DNA of 64,000 nucleotides from Macrocystis pyrifera (GCA_031763025.1 JASSKH010000021.1:1984001-2048000); one strand, 5' to 3'. Numbered from the stretch's first letter, positions 22,200 to 33,056 are shown. Notes: generated by a model not told the origin, from the sequence alone. Numbers and translations: made by a program.

Positions 22200-23314
22200 A
22201 CAACGGCACAACAGCAGCAGCACGTAATCGCTTGCTATACGACGGCAGCAGCAGCAGCAGCAGAAGCAGCAAGTACGTAATTTCATTGACGATACAGAAA
22301 TATGTAGACACACAAGTGTAGTACAGTACACACACAAATCACGTCCAGCATGATGTACGGCAACAACGCAGCAGCAGCACAAAAAAAATCATCGACGATA
22401 CAGAAATATATACACACGCACCAAGTTTAAGTGTAATAGACACACAAATCATGTCCAGCATGATGTACGGCAACAACGCAGCAGCGCCACAAAACGACCA
22501 GGAAACACAATTATCCGAGTACATACAAACATTCAGTGAATATTGCGGCAACACTAAAGCAGAGCAGCAGCAGCAGCAGCAGCAGAAGCAGCAACGGATC
22601 GCCACAGCCTTGGCAGCAGCAGCATAGCAACGATATGGAAAGAAGGGAGAAAAAAAGGATGTACCCGAGGCCGTCCGAAAAGTATTTTTGGTACCTCACT
22701 ATAGACCCACCTCCGCATGCTGTACGGCAACAACGCAGCAGCGGCATAGCAACAATACGAAATACGAGAAAAAGTAGTACGTACGCAAAATGCAGGAGCA
22801 AAACGACCAAAATATTTTTTTAACTTTGATCAAAAAAACCATTTGGGTACAAAAATGGCCAATGAAAACAATAGTCCTCGTTGGCAGCAGCAGCATAGCA
22901 ACGATATGAAAATAAGGAAGAAAAAAGTATGTACCCTTGGTATGCCGCAATCGCAAAACCTACGGAATTTCATTGACGATATCGAAATATGTACACACAA
23001 AAGTGCAGCATGATGTACGGCAACAACGCAGCAGCACCACAGCAGCAGCATAGCAACGATATATATGAAAATAACCAAGCCAAAAACGAGAAATTGCAGT
23101 ACGTACGCAAAATGCAGGAGCAAAACGACAAAAATATTTTTTCACGTATCAAAAGGAACCATTTGAGTACAAAAACGACCAAGAAAAACAGTAATCCGAG
23201 TACATACGAACATTCAGTGGATATTGCGGCAGCATTAGCAGCAGCAGCAGCAGAAGCAGCAGAAGCATTAGCAGCAGCAGAAGCTGCAACGAATCGCCGC
23301 AGCGTTGGCAGCGT

Positions 23315-23367
<53 letters not shown>

Positions 23368-23627
23368 CAACGATATGAAAATAAGGAAGAAAAAAAGCAT
23401 GTACTCTGGTATGCCGCCATCGCAAAACCTACGGAATTGACGATCCGAAAATATGTACGCTTCCAGCATGATGCACGGCAACAACGCAGCAGCACTACAT
23501 ACAGCAGCAGCAATTGCACAGGAGCAGCAGGTGCACAGCACGGCAACAACGCAGCAGCACTACAGCAGCAGCGAGTGCACAGGAGAAGCAGGTGCACAGC
23601 AGCAGCAGCACTCATGGCGTGGCGCTG

Positions 23628-23660
<33 letters not shown>

Positions 23661-23760
23661 GAAAACGAGCAAAAAATGAGTACGTGGGGTCACCAAAACA
23701 TGTACACACAGAAATTGTGTGCATGCACCGAAAATGCACCACAGTAGCAGCAGCACTCAC
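22200..23760. repeat. CAG/GCA-rich stretch with repeated ATGTACGGCAACAACGCAGC phrases
   Basis: GCATGATGTACGGCAACAAC occurs at about 22349, 22459, 23009 and, varied, near 22718 and 23467, each followed by GCAGCAGCAC. GCA/CAG runs lie at about 22562-22590, 23225-23290, 23318-23362 and 23627-23660. Also repeated: AAATATTTTT...GTACAAAAA and ACATTCAGTGAATATTGCGG. It looks like an irregular satellite built from a 100-300 bp unit. If the flanking exons belong together it is an intron. Confidence 0.7.
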
Positions 23761-23852
23761 GTCGTTCCGTGCAGCGGTGACGGCGACAGCTGAATCCTCC
23801 GTTCCTTCGTGCACGTCCCGCAAACAGTTGTGCATGTGCGCGTTCGCGTGCA
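23761..23852 (-). CDS. Internal exon, second half of a zinc finger
   Basis: On the minus strand the acceptor ACACACAG precedes 92 coding bases and the donor GTGAGT follows. Joined to the exon ending at 24019 (phase 1) the frame stays open and gives HANAHMHNCLRDV followed by an acidic-polar stretch ending AARND. The H/C residues would complete a finger begun by CEFC in the upstream exon. Length, phase and both splice sites agree, which is the strongest exon evidence in the window. The next exon downstream is not certain; the OTU-like block at 22184 is the nearest candidate. Confidence 0.55.
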
Positions 23853-24018
23853 CTGTGTGTCGCAACGCACGAAGGGGAAAGAACGAGCATGGATGAGTAA
23901 AAATTAAATATAAACGCTTTGACGTAGGATTGTATGCAAAAAGGCAATTGAAAACCCCAAAAAAAACGTACCAGGTACTGGCAACATACAGCATGCACAA
24001 TAGACGTAAGACACTCAC

Positions 24019-24390
24019 CACTGTCAGCAGTCTCGAGGGAGTACGAGACAGTCCCCTCCTTGATCGGGCGAGCACAGAACTCGCAGTTGGTTGCCCTGTC
24101 AGGATGATTCCGCCACCACGCACGTGAGATCCTTGCAGGTGGCGAAGGCCACGTTTTTGCCACCAGGCGTTTGAGTTCTTGACCAAGTGCTGGTCCGTGC
24201 ACTGGTCGCAAACAACAGCCGGCACCAGGTCGGTCTTTGTCGTTGCCGCTCTCTTGCCAGAGGGCGAGGACCACGCGCCTCTCGACGAGGGGGAGGTGAG
24301 CTTAGGGGGCGTGGAGAAGGGAGAGGCGGGGGTTGCAGCACCAGCAGGTTCGCCACCGACAGCAGCAGCTTGGCCGCCGACAGCTGCACC
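24019..24390 (-). CDS. Zinc-finger exon, Ala/Pro/Ser-rich N side
   Basis: Minus strand. After a possible acceptor near 24390 there are about 50 residues rich in Ala, Gly, Pro and Ser, then VCDQCTDQHLVKNSNAW, a short segment with FATCKDLTC, and NCEFCARPIKEGTVSYSL before a clean donor GTGAGT at 24018-24013. The coding signal moves between frames about twice, so either the assembled sequence has small errors or the gene is decaying. The CxxC...IKEG layout matches the finger at 21.6-22.2 kb, suggesting one gene with repeated fingers. No family can be named with confidence; a PARP-like zinc finger is the best guess. Confidence 0.5.
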
Positions 24391-24482
24391 TATCTATGCC
24401 GTTCGTCGAAGGCGAGACGCCTCTTTTAGGCGCCGTGCGAAGAGCTGTCTATTATTGGTTGGCAGTTTGCGGAAGAAGAAGA

Positions 24483-24640
24483 AGAAAAGGTTGTTTGGCT
24501 GTTTGGCGAAGAAGAAAGAAGAAAGGTTGTTTGGCTGTTCGGCTGTTTCAAACAAGGAAGAAAGGTTGTTTGGCTGTTCGGCTGTTTCAAAGAAGGAAGA
24601 AAGTGTTGTTTTTTGGCTGTTCGGCTGTTTCAAAGAAGAA
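24483..24640. repeat. Tandem repeat, 36-39 bp unit, four units
   Basis: GGTTGTTTGGCTGTT recurs at 24489, 24525 and 24564 with a fourth altered unit. On the minus strand it encodes repeats of ETAEQPNNLSS, so it may lie in the 5' part of the zinc-finger gene, but no start or splice sites prove it. Confidence 0.75.
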
Positions 24641-25346
24641 GGGCTGTTTGCGAAGAGCTGACGGTCTGTCTGCCAAGAGCTAGCAAGTGACAACGACCTC
24701 AAAAATCGTAATTATAGTTGTATCTATATATCATATATAGGGTTAAGGTTATACATATCTGCATTGTATTGTGGCGATGAGATAATCCGAGAAAAACAAC
24801 AAAAACAACAAAACAACAAAACAACAAAACAACAACATACGTACATACTGTATATACAATATATATAATATATATATATTTGTTTCCATCCTATTTATGA
24901 TATTCGCTCTTCTTTTCCCCCTCCTCAGAGCCGGGGTCACAAAGTATCATAAGGCTCTTCTCTCTCCTCCCTCCCCACTACAATATTTCGGCCCTACCTT
25001 CCCTCGTCTATTTTTTTTTTTTTTTTTTTTTATCCTCCGGCGGATTGGTAAAAATAAAGCTTAAGCTCACCACACTTCCACGTTCCAATTTCGTGTCGTG
25101 TGTCAATATTCGCATCGCATCGCGCCTATACCCACGCTGCGATTAATAGGCGCTGTCAGCAGTTGGTTAACGTGCATTACCTGTTCTTGCAAACACGCTA
25201 AAAAAATCGAACTCCAGCAACAAACGTCGGTAATAATAGCCTTCGTCGGTAACACTAAACCCACCGGGGGCACCTGCTATCAACAGCATAAATAAACAAG
25301 TTCAAGAAAAAGGAGCTAAAATTGACAGCATCTGTGGTCAAAACAA
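24641..25346. other. No gene seen
   Basis: Contains AAC/AAAC repeats near 24795-24835, an AT tract near 24855-24880 and a T run at about 25011-25031. Confidence 0.35.
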
Positions 25347-25858
25347 TTGAAAAAAAAAAATCGGACGAAAAAAAAAAAGAAGCTCGCTCACCGCCTGGTA
25401 TCGTCCTGGAAGAACCGCTCCACTCTGCGACCCTCTCCCCACTTCTCGTCCGCTCCACATCTAAGCTCCCCCCTCCCCCCGCCCACACGCTCCGATTCGG
25501 TCTCGAACCGTGTGTTCTCGCCCTTCCCCTGCCCATCACTCCTCCTCGCCCCCACCTCCGCGCCGCGTGAGCGGTCCCAAAATTCGGGACCGCACGTATC
25601 GGTGGATCCCGCCGCCGCTGGCGGCAGCGTCGGGGCCGCTCCCCACGCTACCCGTAGTCCTTCTGCCGCTGCTGCGGCTGCTGCTGCTGCTCCTGCTACC
25701 GCTACTGCTACTGCTGGCGGTGGTAGTACTGCCGCCGCCGCCGCCGCCCCCACCGCCGCCGCCGCCGCCGCCGCCGTCGTCGCCACCGCCACCATTATCA
25801 CCACCACCACCGCCGCCGCCGGCCCCGCCATCATCGACGCTACTGTTATTGCTGCTGC

Positions 25859-25895
<37 letters not shown>

Positions 25896-26498
25896 ACTTC
25901 TCGGAGCACCAACACTTCCAATGCGGCCGCCGCCGCCACCACCGCCTCCACCACCCCCGCCACCCCCACCACCACCGCTGCTGCTGTTGCTGTTGCTGCT
26001 GTTGCTGCTGCTGCTACTGCTGCTGATCCTCCCAGCGCCGCCGCCGGCCCCGCCGAGAGCACTCCCATTGGTGCTGCTGTCCGCATCATCAAAAGTATCA
26101 GCCGCGCCCGTTCCGCGAGAGGCGTACGCTCTGCCCCTCTCGCTACCCCCCCGGTGCTACGCGACCGGGCGGCGGCAACTTCCCCCCGAGAGAGTCGCCT
26201 CCCCGATGGCCCTATCGGCTCGGACACGCGCAGCCATCTCGTCGTGCGGTTCCCAAAGCCGGAGGTTCCGCGAGCAATCCCCGCCGCCGCCGCCGCCGCC
26301 GCCACCGCCGCTGCCGCCGCCGCCGCTGCCGCCGCCGCCGCCGCTACTACCGCCGCCGCGCTACTACCGCCGCCTGCCGCTGCTGACGACAGCGGGGCTA
26401 GCCGCGCTTGTACCAGAGAAATACGTCCGTCGCGCTCTCACTCTGTTCCCCACCCCGCCTCCCCCGCCGCCGCCCCCGTTGTTTGTGCTGTCATGTGA
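25347..26498 (+). CDS. Possible Ala-rich low-complexity protein
   Basis: An open frame of about 383 codons with no good ATG at its left edge (the open stretch begins in an A-rich tract, so its true 5' end is probably a splice site). It encodes Ala runs from CTG/GCC/GCT repeats, separated by ordinary segments such as VRIIKSISRARSARGVRSA and HLVVRFPKPEVPRAIP. The same DNA is open in other frames as well (Leu/Pro-rich forward, Ala-rich reverse) because of the triplet repeats, so openness alone proves little. The ordinary segments make the Ala frame the best of the three. The frame ends near a possible donor ATGTGAGG. No domain recognised. Confidence 0.35.
25676..26395. repeat. CTG and CCG triplet repeats
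   Basis: Several compound runs of CTG, CCG and CCT within the Ala-rich frame, at about 25675-25800, 25853-25895, 25978-26025 and 26280-26395. Confidence 0.9.
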
Positions 26499-26589
26499 GG
26501 ACGAGCTGAGATTGTTTCCCATACCCGCGCCTCTGGAGGATCGGAACCGAACCGAACCGACCCGACCCGAAGAACCGGGCTCGCAATGA

Positions 26590-27104
26590 AGCTACCACCT
26601 CGAATGACCCACCGGTGGTGCTTGGTGCTTGATCAACGCGCGGCAGTGACACCTCAACAGTGGAGGGAGGGCCCAGGGCTGCTCTTGTACCTCAATCGCC
26701 TCGCGTGGGGCCTCTAGTTCCTTCGGCACTTCCTAGCTCTGTTTGGGTCGGCGGGTCGGTACAAAGTGGGCGCAAGAGGGCGAGAGGGTTGGGCGGGGGG
26801 GGTGTAAACTAGATGAGAGGGTCGAGCAGGGAGGGGGGGGGGGGGGGGGGGGTGGATGTGCCGAGGATACATAATAGCATACCGGGTTAAGAAAATCAAG
26901 CCTCGCCCTCTCTCGTACCGCGTCCCTTAACCAAACGTGCTTCGCAAATAGGTAGTCTCCCTCTTTTGCGAAAAGTTTTTAATCCAAACAACTCGTAGCT
27001 CAGGTCATTTTGATGACGCAAAGATTAAAGCTCAATCCAGCTTCACAAACCCCACGTTTATTACGTTCAATCAACACACAGCGGGCAGGTAGTTGATGAT
27101 TCCC
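26590..27104. other. No gene seen; short poly-G
   Basis: ACCGACCCG-type pentamers at its left edge and a G run at about 26831-26851. Confidence 0.35.
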
Positions 27105-27338
27105 ACTTGACGATCCAGATCATAACGGAGGTACAGTAGATACATTCCTGATCTGGGTGATCTGTGTGATCTACAGCTCATGTTGCCTGGTCGGAGCCGT
27201 ATAACTTGCATGATATAGGGGACGCGCTACCTGGGTTGGATCTGTACTACACAGATCATCCTTCACAACATCTCATCACGGCAGGTTATTATCTAGATGA
27301 TCTACTGTATCTGTAAATGATCCATCTGTAGATAATGA
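27105..27338 (-). repeat. GATC element, copy 4
   Basis: Reverse orientation with AGCTCATGTTGCCTGG, CTACCTGGGTTGGATC and GTACTACACAGATCATCC. The hotspot reads TACA (27172-27175) where the intact form has TA. Confidence 0.7.
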
Positions 27339-27983
27339 CACGTATGGCCAAATTGTGCGCTGTTACAACCAAAGATGCCCAATGGCGGTAACTTGGGCTC
27401 TCGTGGGCATACCGGGATTGCACCACAACCGTACGTGACGTCTTGTGACGGCCAAAAAACCGGGGGCGACAACCCAACGTCCCCGTTATTTTTTTCAAAG
27501 AAAGAGCCTTCTATTTTATCAGAAGGTGATGCGAGCTGGTGCTGAGACAGTTCTTACTAGAAAGTGTGCGCGTGTTTATGTGCACCCGTGCGCCTGACCA
27601 CCCCGCGTGCTGTTTGGCAAGCGCTTGTCCTGGATATCAATATCAACATCTGCGGGCTCCCACAAAGGTAGGTAGGCGTTTTCTTGTAGGGGACAGCAGA
27701 CATTGTCACGCGACGGCAAACAAGAAACAAAAACTACAGCAGTACGTGACGTAGCGGCGTCATCGACGGCTGGCTGTGACGCATGTCCGTTCAGTAGGCA
27801 CCTTTGGCTGGCTGTGACGCATGTCCATTTTATCCGCCAAAACAAAAAAAAGGAGCCCGGTCTCATCGTAGTGTGGACAGAGCGTGCAGCCTACGACACT
27901 CCATGCTACGCGCTCGTCGTACGACAATTTTTCTTCCATTGGAGTCCACCATTGAAGGAGGCGTTATCCCCTACAACCTACTA
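27339..27983. other. No gene seen
   Basis: Contains a direct repeat GGCTGGCTGTGACGCATGTCC (about 27768 and 27808, 40 bp apart) and a TACAGCAGTA near 27734. Confidence 0.4.
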
Positions 27984-28088
27984 TTACGGGGGACCATAGT
28001 AAATAGGACCAAATATTGTTAGTAAAAAAAGGTGAATATATAGGTTTTTATGTATACCATAGGTCCTATTAACTATGGACCCCCGTAA
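27984..28088 (+). mobile_element. MITE-A copy 10 (near-consensus)
   Basis: 105 bp with TA on both sides and intact TTACGGGGG/CCCCCGTAA ends. A good reference copy. Confidence 0.95.
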
Positions 28089-28164
28089 TATACACAGGGC
28101 CAAATTGGAACGACCGCGGGGTAAGGTCATAGCATACCCCATGGGGGAATACTTATCGGGCTGA

Positions 28165-28445
28165 GTCGGACAGATCAGGTAGATCATCTACAGATAGACA
28201 GATCATCTAGATCTTTACCTGCCGTTCTAAGGTGCTGTGCAGGATCCGTACGGTACAGATCCTACCCAGAAAACGCGTGCTAGATCATGCAGCAAGCATA
28301 TACGGCTTCCGCCTCGAAACATGAGCTAGATCACACAGATCACACAGATCATACAGATCAGCCATGATCTAGCTATCTGCCCTGAGAAAGATGAATCCCA
28401 CTATTGATGACATACCATGATCTGTCGTATAATTCCTTCGAGAAA
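28165..28445 (+). repeat. GATC element, copy 5 (intact hotspot)
   Basis: GATCAGGTAGATCATCTACAG, TGCCGTTC, GATCCGTACGGTACAGATCC, ACCCAGAAAACGCGTG, then ACATGAGCTAGATCACACAG with a plain TA at 28327-28328 and three CACACAGATCA-type sub-repeats. Confidence 0.75.
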
Positions 28446-28461
28446 GGGCTACATCCAGTTC

Positions 28462-28670
28462 AGACCCTTTCAAGACTGCCAGGATGGCGGTCCTGTTTTG
28501 GTCAAAATCTGAGCAGTTAGTCCCCAAAACGGGACTGCACTTCTATTGTATCATTACGGAGGGCCATAGTAAATAGGACCAAATATTGTTAGTAAAAATA
28601 TGTAAATATATAGGTTCTTATGTAAACCATAGGTCCTATTAACTATGGTCCCCCGTAATTGAAGGGACTT
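28462..28670. mobile_element. MITE-B copy 2, split by MITE-A copy 11
   Basis: ACCCTTTCAAGACTGC...GTTTTGG on the left and TCCCCAAAACGGGACTGC on the right are the MITE-B arms. A MITE-A lies in the distal right arm, followed by GAAGGG as the remaining end. Confidence 0.7.
28554..28658 (+). mobile_element. MITE-A copy 11, nested in MITE-B copy 2
   Basis: 105 bp; flanks are CA on the left and TT on the right, so the TA duplication has decayed. Confidence 0.9.
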
Positions 28671-28967
28671 AAGACCCAGATACGCGATTCTAATACGATT
28701 CACCCATGGAAAAACGTAACTATTCCACATGGCTCTCGCGTGACCCCCGAGAAGCGGTTCTATATACGATCGATTTTTGTGCGAGTGAATGCGAGTGCAC
28801 CGAAGCAGCAGCACAAGCAGTGCAATGCTGAGTCCCGCCGGGTGACTCCTTGTGTTGTAGTTGACACACCAAAGGCAGCAGCACATCTGCGACGGCTGGC
28901 AGGCAGTTGGCTGGGTGGGTTTTCCCGGCTACAGCAGTACAGCAGCAGTACCGTAAAAAAAAAAAAA

Positions 28968-29034
28968 AGGCTGGGTTCACACACAGCAGGGGTGCAATCG
29001 TTTTTTCAGCGCTCGATTTTTTCAGAAGGGGAAG
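28968..29034 (+). mobile_element. MITE-E fragment, left end only
   Basis: CACACAGCAGGGGTGCAATC followed by GTTTTTTCAGCGCTCGATTT; the rest of the element is missing. Confidence 0.6.
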
Positions 29035-29474
29035 CTGGTCACGACTGAAAAGCTGCGATATAGATAGGGGTAGCACCTGAATATTTTGAGAATTTTCTGG
29101 GGCTCCTCACTCGAGGATTTCTGCATCTCCGCAAAAACTGGCCGTGAGACAGATTGCACGCTTTATCCCCGAAAATGAGCAACCAATTCACACGGCGTAG
29201 GACGGTAACGAGAGAAGAAAAAAAAAAAAAAAAAAAAAATTAAAAAAAAAACATGTTGGGTGGTACAGTAGTTCTTCAGTCGAGAAGTCCCATCAGTCAA
29301 AAAAAAAAAATGCCTTGCAAGGCAAAAAGTGCTACGTACCTACCCTTGAGACATCGTAGCAGAACGCGTAAAAGAAACGAGAGACAAGCAGCGCAAGAAA
29401 GAAGAAAAAGGAGCGCCCGTCATTTGCAAAAACGCCTGGGCATAAAAAGTGCATCTCCCCCGTGCCGTACGTAA

Positions 29475-29570
29475 GCACGGCCTTTTTCGCGCAAGGGTTC
29501 ACGCCGGCCTTCTACTTGACCGCGGCTGCTCCGAGCAAAACACCAGAGGCCGGGACACTCACGCGCCCGA

Positions 29571-29603
<33 letters not shown>

Positions 29604-29608
29604 GGAAG
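29475..29608 (+). CDS. Possible poly-Gln exon
   Basis: After an AG at about 29474 the forward frame reads STAFFAQGFTPAFYLTAAAP, a short polar stretch and then about ten Gln from CAG repeats, ending near a possible donor GTAAAA (29609). Third-position G/C is high over the non-repeat part, as in coding DNA. No start codon, no domain and no partner exon could be found, so this is a weak call. Confidence 0.28.
29569..29600. repeat. CAG triplet run
   Basis: About ten CAG units inside the possible exon. Confidence 0.95.
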
Positions 29609-29815
29609 CGACGGGTAAAAAGCCTTCAACACACCGTAGATAAAACCGCGCCCTCCTTTCTTGTCAGACTACAGTACATTCAGATATGCGTCTAGTATGT
29701 GCAGGCAGTGCACTTCAGGTACTAGCTGTAGTAAAAAGGTCAACACACTGCCTCCCATTTTATTATACCGCTCCCGTCCCTAAATCTAAAAGGAGCGCTC
29801 GTTTATTAATACTTA

Positions 29816-29920
29816 GTACGGAGGACCATAGTAAATAGGACCAAATATTGAGAGTAAAAATAAGTAAATATATAGGTTTTTATGTGTACCATAGGTCCTA
29901 TTAACTATGGACCCCCGTAA
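29816..29920 (+). mobile_element. MITE-A copy 12
   Basis: 105 bp; left end altered to GTACGGAGG, right end intact, TA flanks. A TATTAATA lies just upstream (29804-29811). Confidence 0.92.
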
Positions 29921-29997
29921 TAGTGCAAAATTACATTATATTCAGGGGCAGAGTCTTCGGACGTTAAAACATTAAGGACCACTTGGTCTTCATACTA

Positions 29998-30103
29998 TTA
30001 CGGAGGGACCATAGTAAACAGGACCTACGTTACACACAAAAACCTATATATTTACCTATTTTTACTAACAATATTTGGTCCTACTTGATATGGTCCCCCG
30101 TAG
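29998..30103 (-). mobile_element. MITE-A copy 13
   Basis: 106 bp; left TA intact, right end CCCCCGTAG. Opposite orientation to copy 12, 77 bases away. Confidence 0.92.
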
Positions 30104-30640
30104 TGATGTCTACGCATTTCTTGTATGAGTGGTATGTGTTGGAGGTGTGGTAGTCTCGGCTCATCATCTTGTTTATTTTCTTTTCTTCGTCCGAAAAATA
30201 AGAGGAAAGGCACGCTGAGTGATCTAGCTATCTGTCTGCAGCATCAGACCGCCTGGGATGAGGTGCTGCTTGAAGTTTTTTTTTTTTTACTTTTCCAATC
30301 CACCGAAGGACAAAAAAAAAAATGGGAAGAAAGGGGAACTACAGAACACAGAACTATCAATCACACCACACAGCCTTGTTCGGTGTTGTCGTGTGTAAGT
30401 GGCCACACCAAGCGGAAACGACAATGTGGCAGACCGGGTCTTGTACATACGAAGAAGGCATCAGTGCTGCTGTCCGCAAACGACACTGTGATATAATCCT
30501 AGGTTTACAACGTATCAGATATTCAGTGTTCATTCATTGCATCAGCGGTGTCAAATCATATTTTTCCAAATATGTCTGAAGAAGCAGACGTCAGTTTCGG
30601 GCACTATAATTCAACACCCTCAAACAACTCCTACGCCTGG
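30104..30640. other. No secure gene
   Basis: Forward frames with KKKWEERGTTEHRTINHTTQ and neighbouring peptides are possible exon pieces, but no splice sites or domain support them. Confidence 0.3.
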
Positions 30641-30644
30641 CAGA

Positions 30645-30720
30645 GACCCTAACCTGCCGCTTGGACATGCTGTAAAGGATCTGGAGAGTACAGATCCAAC
30701 TCAGGAAGCGCACCCCACAA
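30645..30720 (+). repeat. GATC element, fragment
   Basis: CCTGCCGCTTGGACATGC, AAGGATCTGGAGAGTACAG and CAACTCAGGAAGCGCACC match the middle of the element. Confidence 0.55.
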
Positions 30721-30771
30721 ATCACACAGGAGATACGCCTCCTCCCACCCCGCAAAATGGGCGCCACGTAC

Positions 30772-30965
30772 TGGTCCTCAATAGGTCGACATGTCTGCAT
30801 GCTCGGTCCTCATTGGTCAATACGCCTGCATGTGCGGTCTTCACAGGTACCTCCACCAATGGGGACCGAGCCTGTAGGTACTTCGACCAATGAGGATCGA
30901 GCAAGCAGACACCTCGACCAATGGTGACCGACCTCACAGGAATCTCGACAGAGAAAGTGAGGACC
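30772..30965. repeat. Head-to-head array of about 32-bp units
   Basis: Two forward units (GGTCCTCAATAGGTCGACAT at 30772 and GGTCCTCATTGGTCAATACG at 30805) face three inverted units, each holding ACCAATG and GAGGATCGAGC-like phrases (about 30855, 30890, 30925). The array could fold into a large cruciform. The ATTGGTC/GACCAAT cores look like CCAAT boxes, but no promoter is shown. Confidence 0.7.
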
Positions 30966-31219
30966 CAGCCTGTTCTCCCTGAAATAATGAAGGTGTGCTG
31001 TGTCCTCTGGGTCAACGCCAGCAGGGCATGGAGGGTAAAACACGTCCGATATCTGGACACATCGAAACTTCGATATCTCTCGATGCAGCAGCGGTTCTCC
31101 AGACCCTGAGGTCTCTCTATATATAAGGCGGCCAACATTGCTTGGCACGACTGGAACCATCAACACGGCGGTGACCGCCCTATGGAAGGCTGACACCTCA
31201 ATATACAGCGGTGGGGCGA

Positions 31220-31426
31220 GGGGGGGGGGGGGGGGGTGTACTCATTATCGTGCATGGCCGTAGTCATATGACCATAGACCCTCGCATCCCTACAATGCCG
31301 GGACGGAGCACGTCGGGTTTTCACCGACCGGGCAGACATTGCTTGCACCAAGCGCGAAGCGCCGTGAGGTGTTGGACGAGTCGCATGAAGGGCGAGCTGC
31401 ATCCTATTGGGGGGGGGGGGGGGGGG
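31220..31426 (+). repeat. Poly-G-bounded 200-bp repeat, copy 3
   Basis: G run, TGTACTCATTATCGTGCATGG, CCGTAGTCATATGACCATAG, GAGCACGTCGGGTTTTCACC, CGCGAAGCGCCGTGAGGTG, GCATCCTATT, then a second G run. Poly-G stands at both ends. Confidence 0.85.
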
Positions 31427-31831
31427 AGGGGAGGGGGGGATTTCTCACTCGTGGCAAGCTACGTGCAACCTCCGAAATTTCATTCAAGTCCCAAAAAATT
31501 GACACACCCCCACTCCTTGAACTCTGCAGCTTCTCAAGCAGCTCTTGTCTTCCTCGTATACGGACTGTATACCCTGCATGATCATGAGGCCATATACAAC
31601 CCGTAGTAGGGAACAAATCAGTCATCATCTCCTCTCCGCAAATGAGACCCTTGTATACGATAATATTCTTGTTTTACCTAGTCGTGATAAATCTTAGAAA
31701 AAAATACGTCAGGACAGAAAGATTGCACGATCAAAAGGTCTCATTTACAAAGAGAGTTTCCCATGAGACACGCGCGATCGTAGTATCACTAGTGTCACTA
31801 CGAAGTGTCACACACACCTTGCAAAGGTGAG
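31427..31831. other. No gene seen
   Basis: Unique-looking sequence; no domain in any frame. Confidence 0.3.
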
Positions 31832-31937
31832 TTTCGGGGGGGCCACAGTAAATAGGACCTACGGTACACACAAAAACCTATTTATTCCCCCATTTTTACC
31901 AACAATATTCGGTCCTATTTACTATGGCCCCCCGTAA
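31832..31937 (-). mobile_element. MITE-A copy 14
   Basis: 106 bp; left end degraded (TTTCGGGGG), right end intact with TA following. Confidence 0.9.
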
Positions 31938-32279
31938 TAGTATAGTATGACACACAGCTTGCGAGGAGGATGGGTTTCGAAGAAATCGTCCTCATCGATC
32001 TCCCAGCTGTTGTCGGGTCGTTTTTTTTCTTCTCAAAACTTTATCAAATATCCAGGGGTCTACCTCCCCTACCGGGGGGGGCAGTTGAGGCCTCCACATA
32101 CTACCGCCGTATGCATATCGACAATTATTAGTACGAAACGGCATCCAACACTAACGCAGGCGCACCAGTTTTCGGTAGCGCAAGAGCAGCGCTCGCGTGA
32201 TGACAAGCCGGCACCATGACCCCCGGCAACACTTCTGACCACTCTCGTCTTCGAACACAAGGATCGTTTGGATTACATA

Positions 32280-32388
32280 TTACGGGGGTCCACAGTCAAT
32301 GGGACCAAATTTTGTTACGTAGTAAAAATAGGTCAATATATAGGTTTTTATGCATGCCATAGGTCCTGTTAACTATGGACCCCCGTAA
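32280..32388 (+). mobile_element. MITE-A copy 15
   Basis: 109 bp; a four-base insertion gives TTGTTACGTAGTAAAAATAGG inside. Left TA present. Confidence 0.9.
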
Positions 32389-32658
32389 ATAGTAATCTAC
32401 AAACATAATGTGCCAATGTTTCGGGACAGCGTTGTACAGCAGTACATGGCGGTCCCTCAAGTCGTGGCGGTTGGGCATAGACAGCGCCGGCCGCCCGCTG
32501 CAAAGAGCGCCTGCCAAACCGCTTGTGCACATACGGCATTATAACCAGCGCGGCAAGTGTACGGAGTAATCAGTGCCGGTTGAGGTTGCCGCCATAGTGC
32601 CGGTATTGCTGGCTTGGCACAAACAACACCGGCACACCATAGAGGGCCCATCACTATT

Positions 32659-32751
32659 GTTGCGGGAGACCATAGTAAATAGGACCTACGGTACACACAA
32701 AAACCCATATATTTCCCTATTTTTACTAACGATATTTGGTTCCATTTACTA
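32659..32751 (-). mobile_element. MITE-A copy 16, right end missing
   Basis: Reads normally from TTGCGGG to GGTTCCATTTACTAT, then passes directly into the tail end of a SINE; the expected GGTCCCCCGTAA is absent. Confidence 0.88.
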
Positions 32752-33056
32752 TCACTTTCCAGCCTAATTCGTAAGAGGTGTTACCCTCGACGACCTTCTG
32801 GACAAGCCGTGGTCACAGGTGTCTTCCCTTCTCCCCCCCGGTACGTGCCTTTATTTTTTATCGCGCACAGGGTTCAGCATTCCCACTGCTCGTCGATTTT
32901 CATCGAATGTAGCTAACTCACGCTCTCGCGCTTTCCGCTAATCAATCTCTTTAATGCAAGAAACAGCCCCTACGAGCATGCACTCGGTGAGACTCGAACC
33001 CACGAAATTGATCTTGACAGGCACGCGGACCACCTACCAAGCCACCGGGGACGCCG
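32752..33056 (-). mobile_element. tRNA-derived SINE, copy 3, fused to MITE-A copy 16
   Basis: Head with A box and T arm (GTGGG-TTCGAGT-CTCAC) as in copies 1 and 2, but no A tail: the body ends at TCACTTTCC against the MITE. Either a deletion removed both the tail and the MITE end, or retrotransposition used the MITE as target and lost the tail. Confidence 0.85.
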
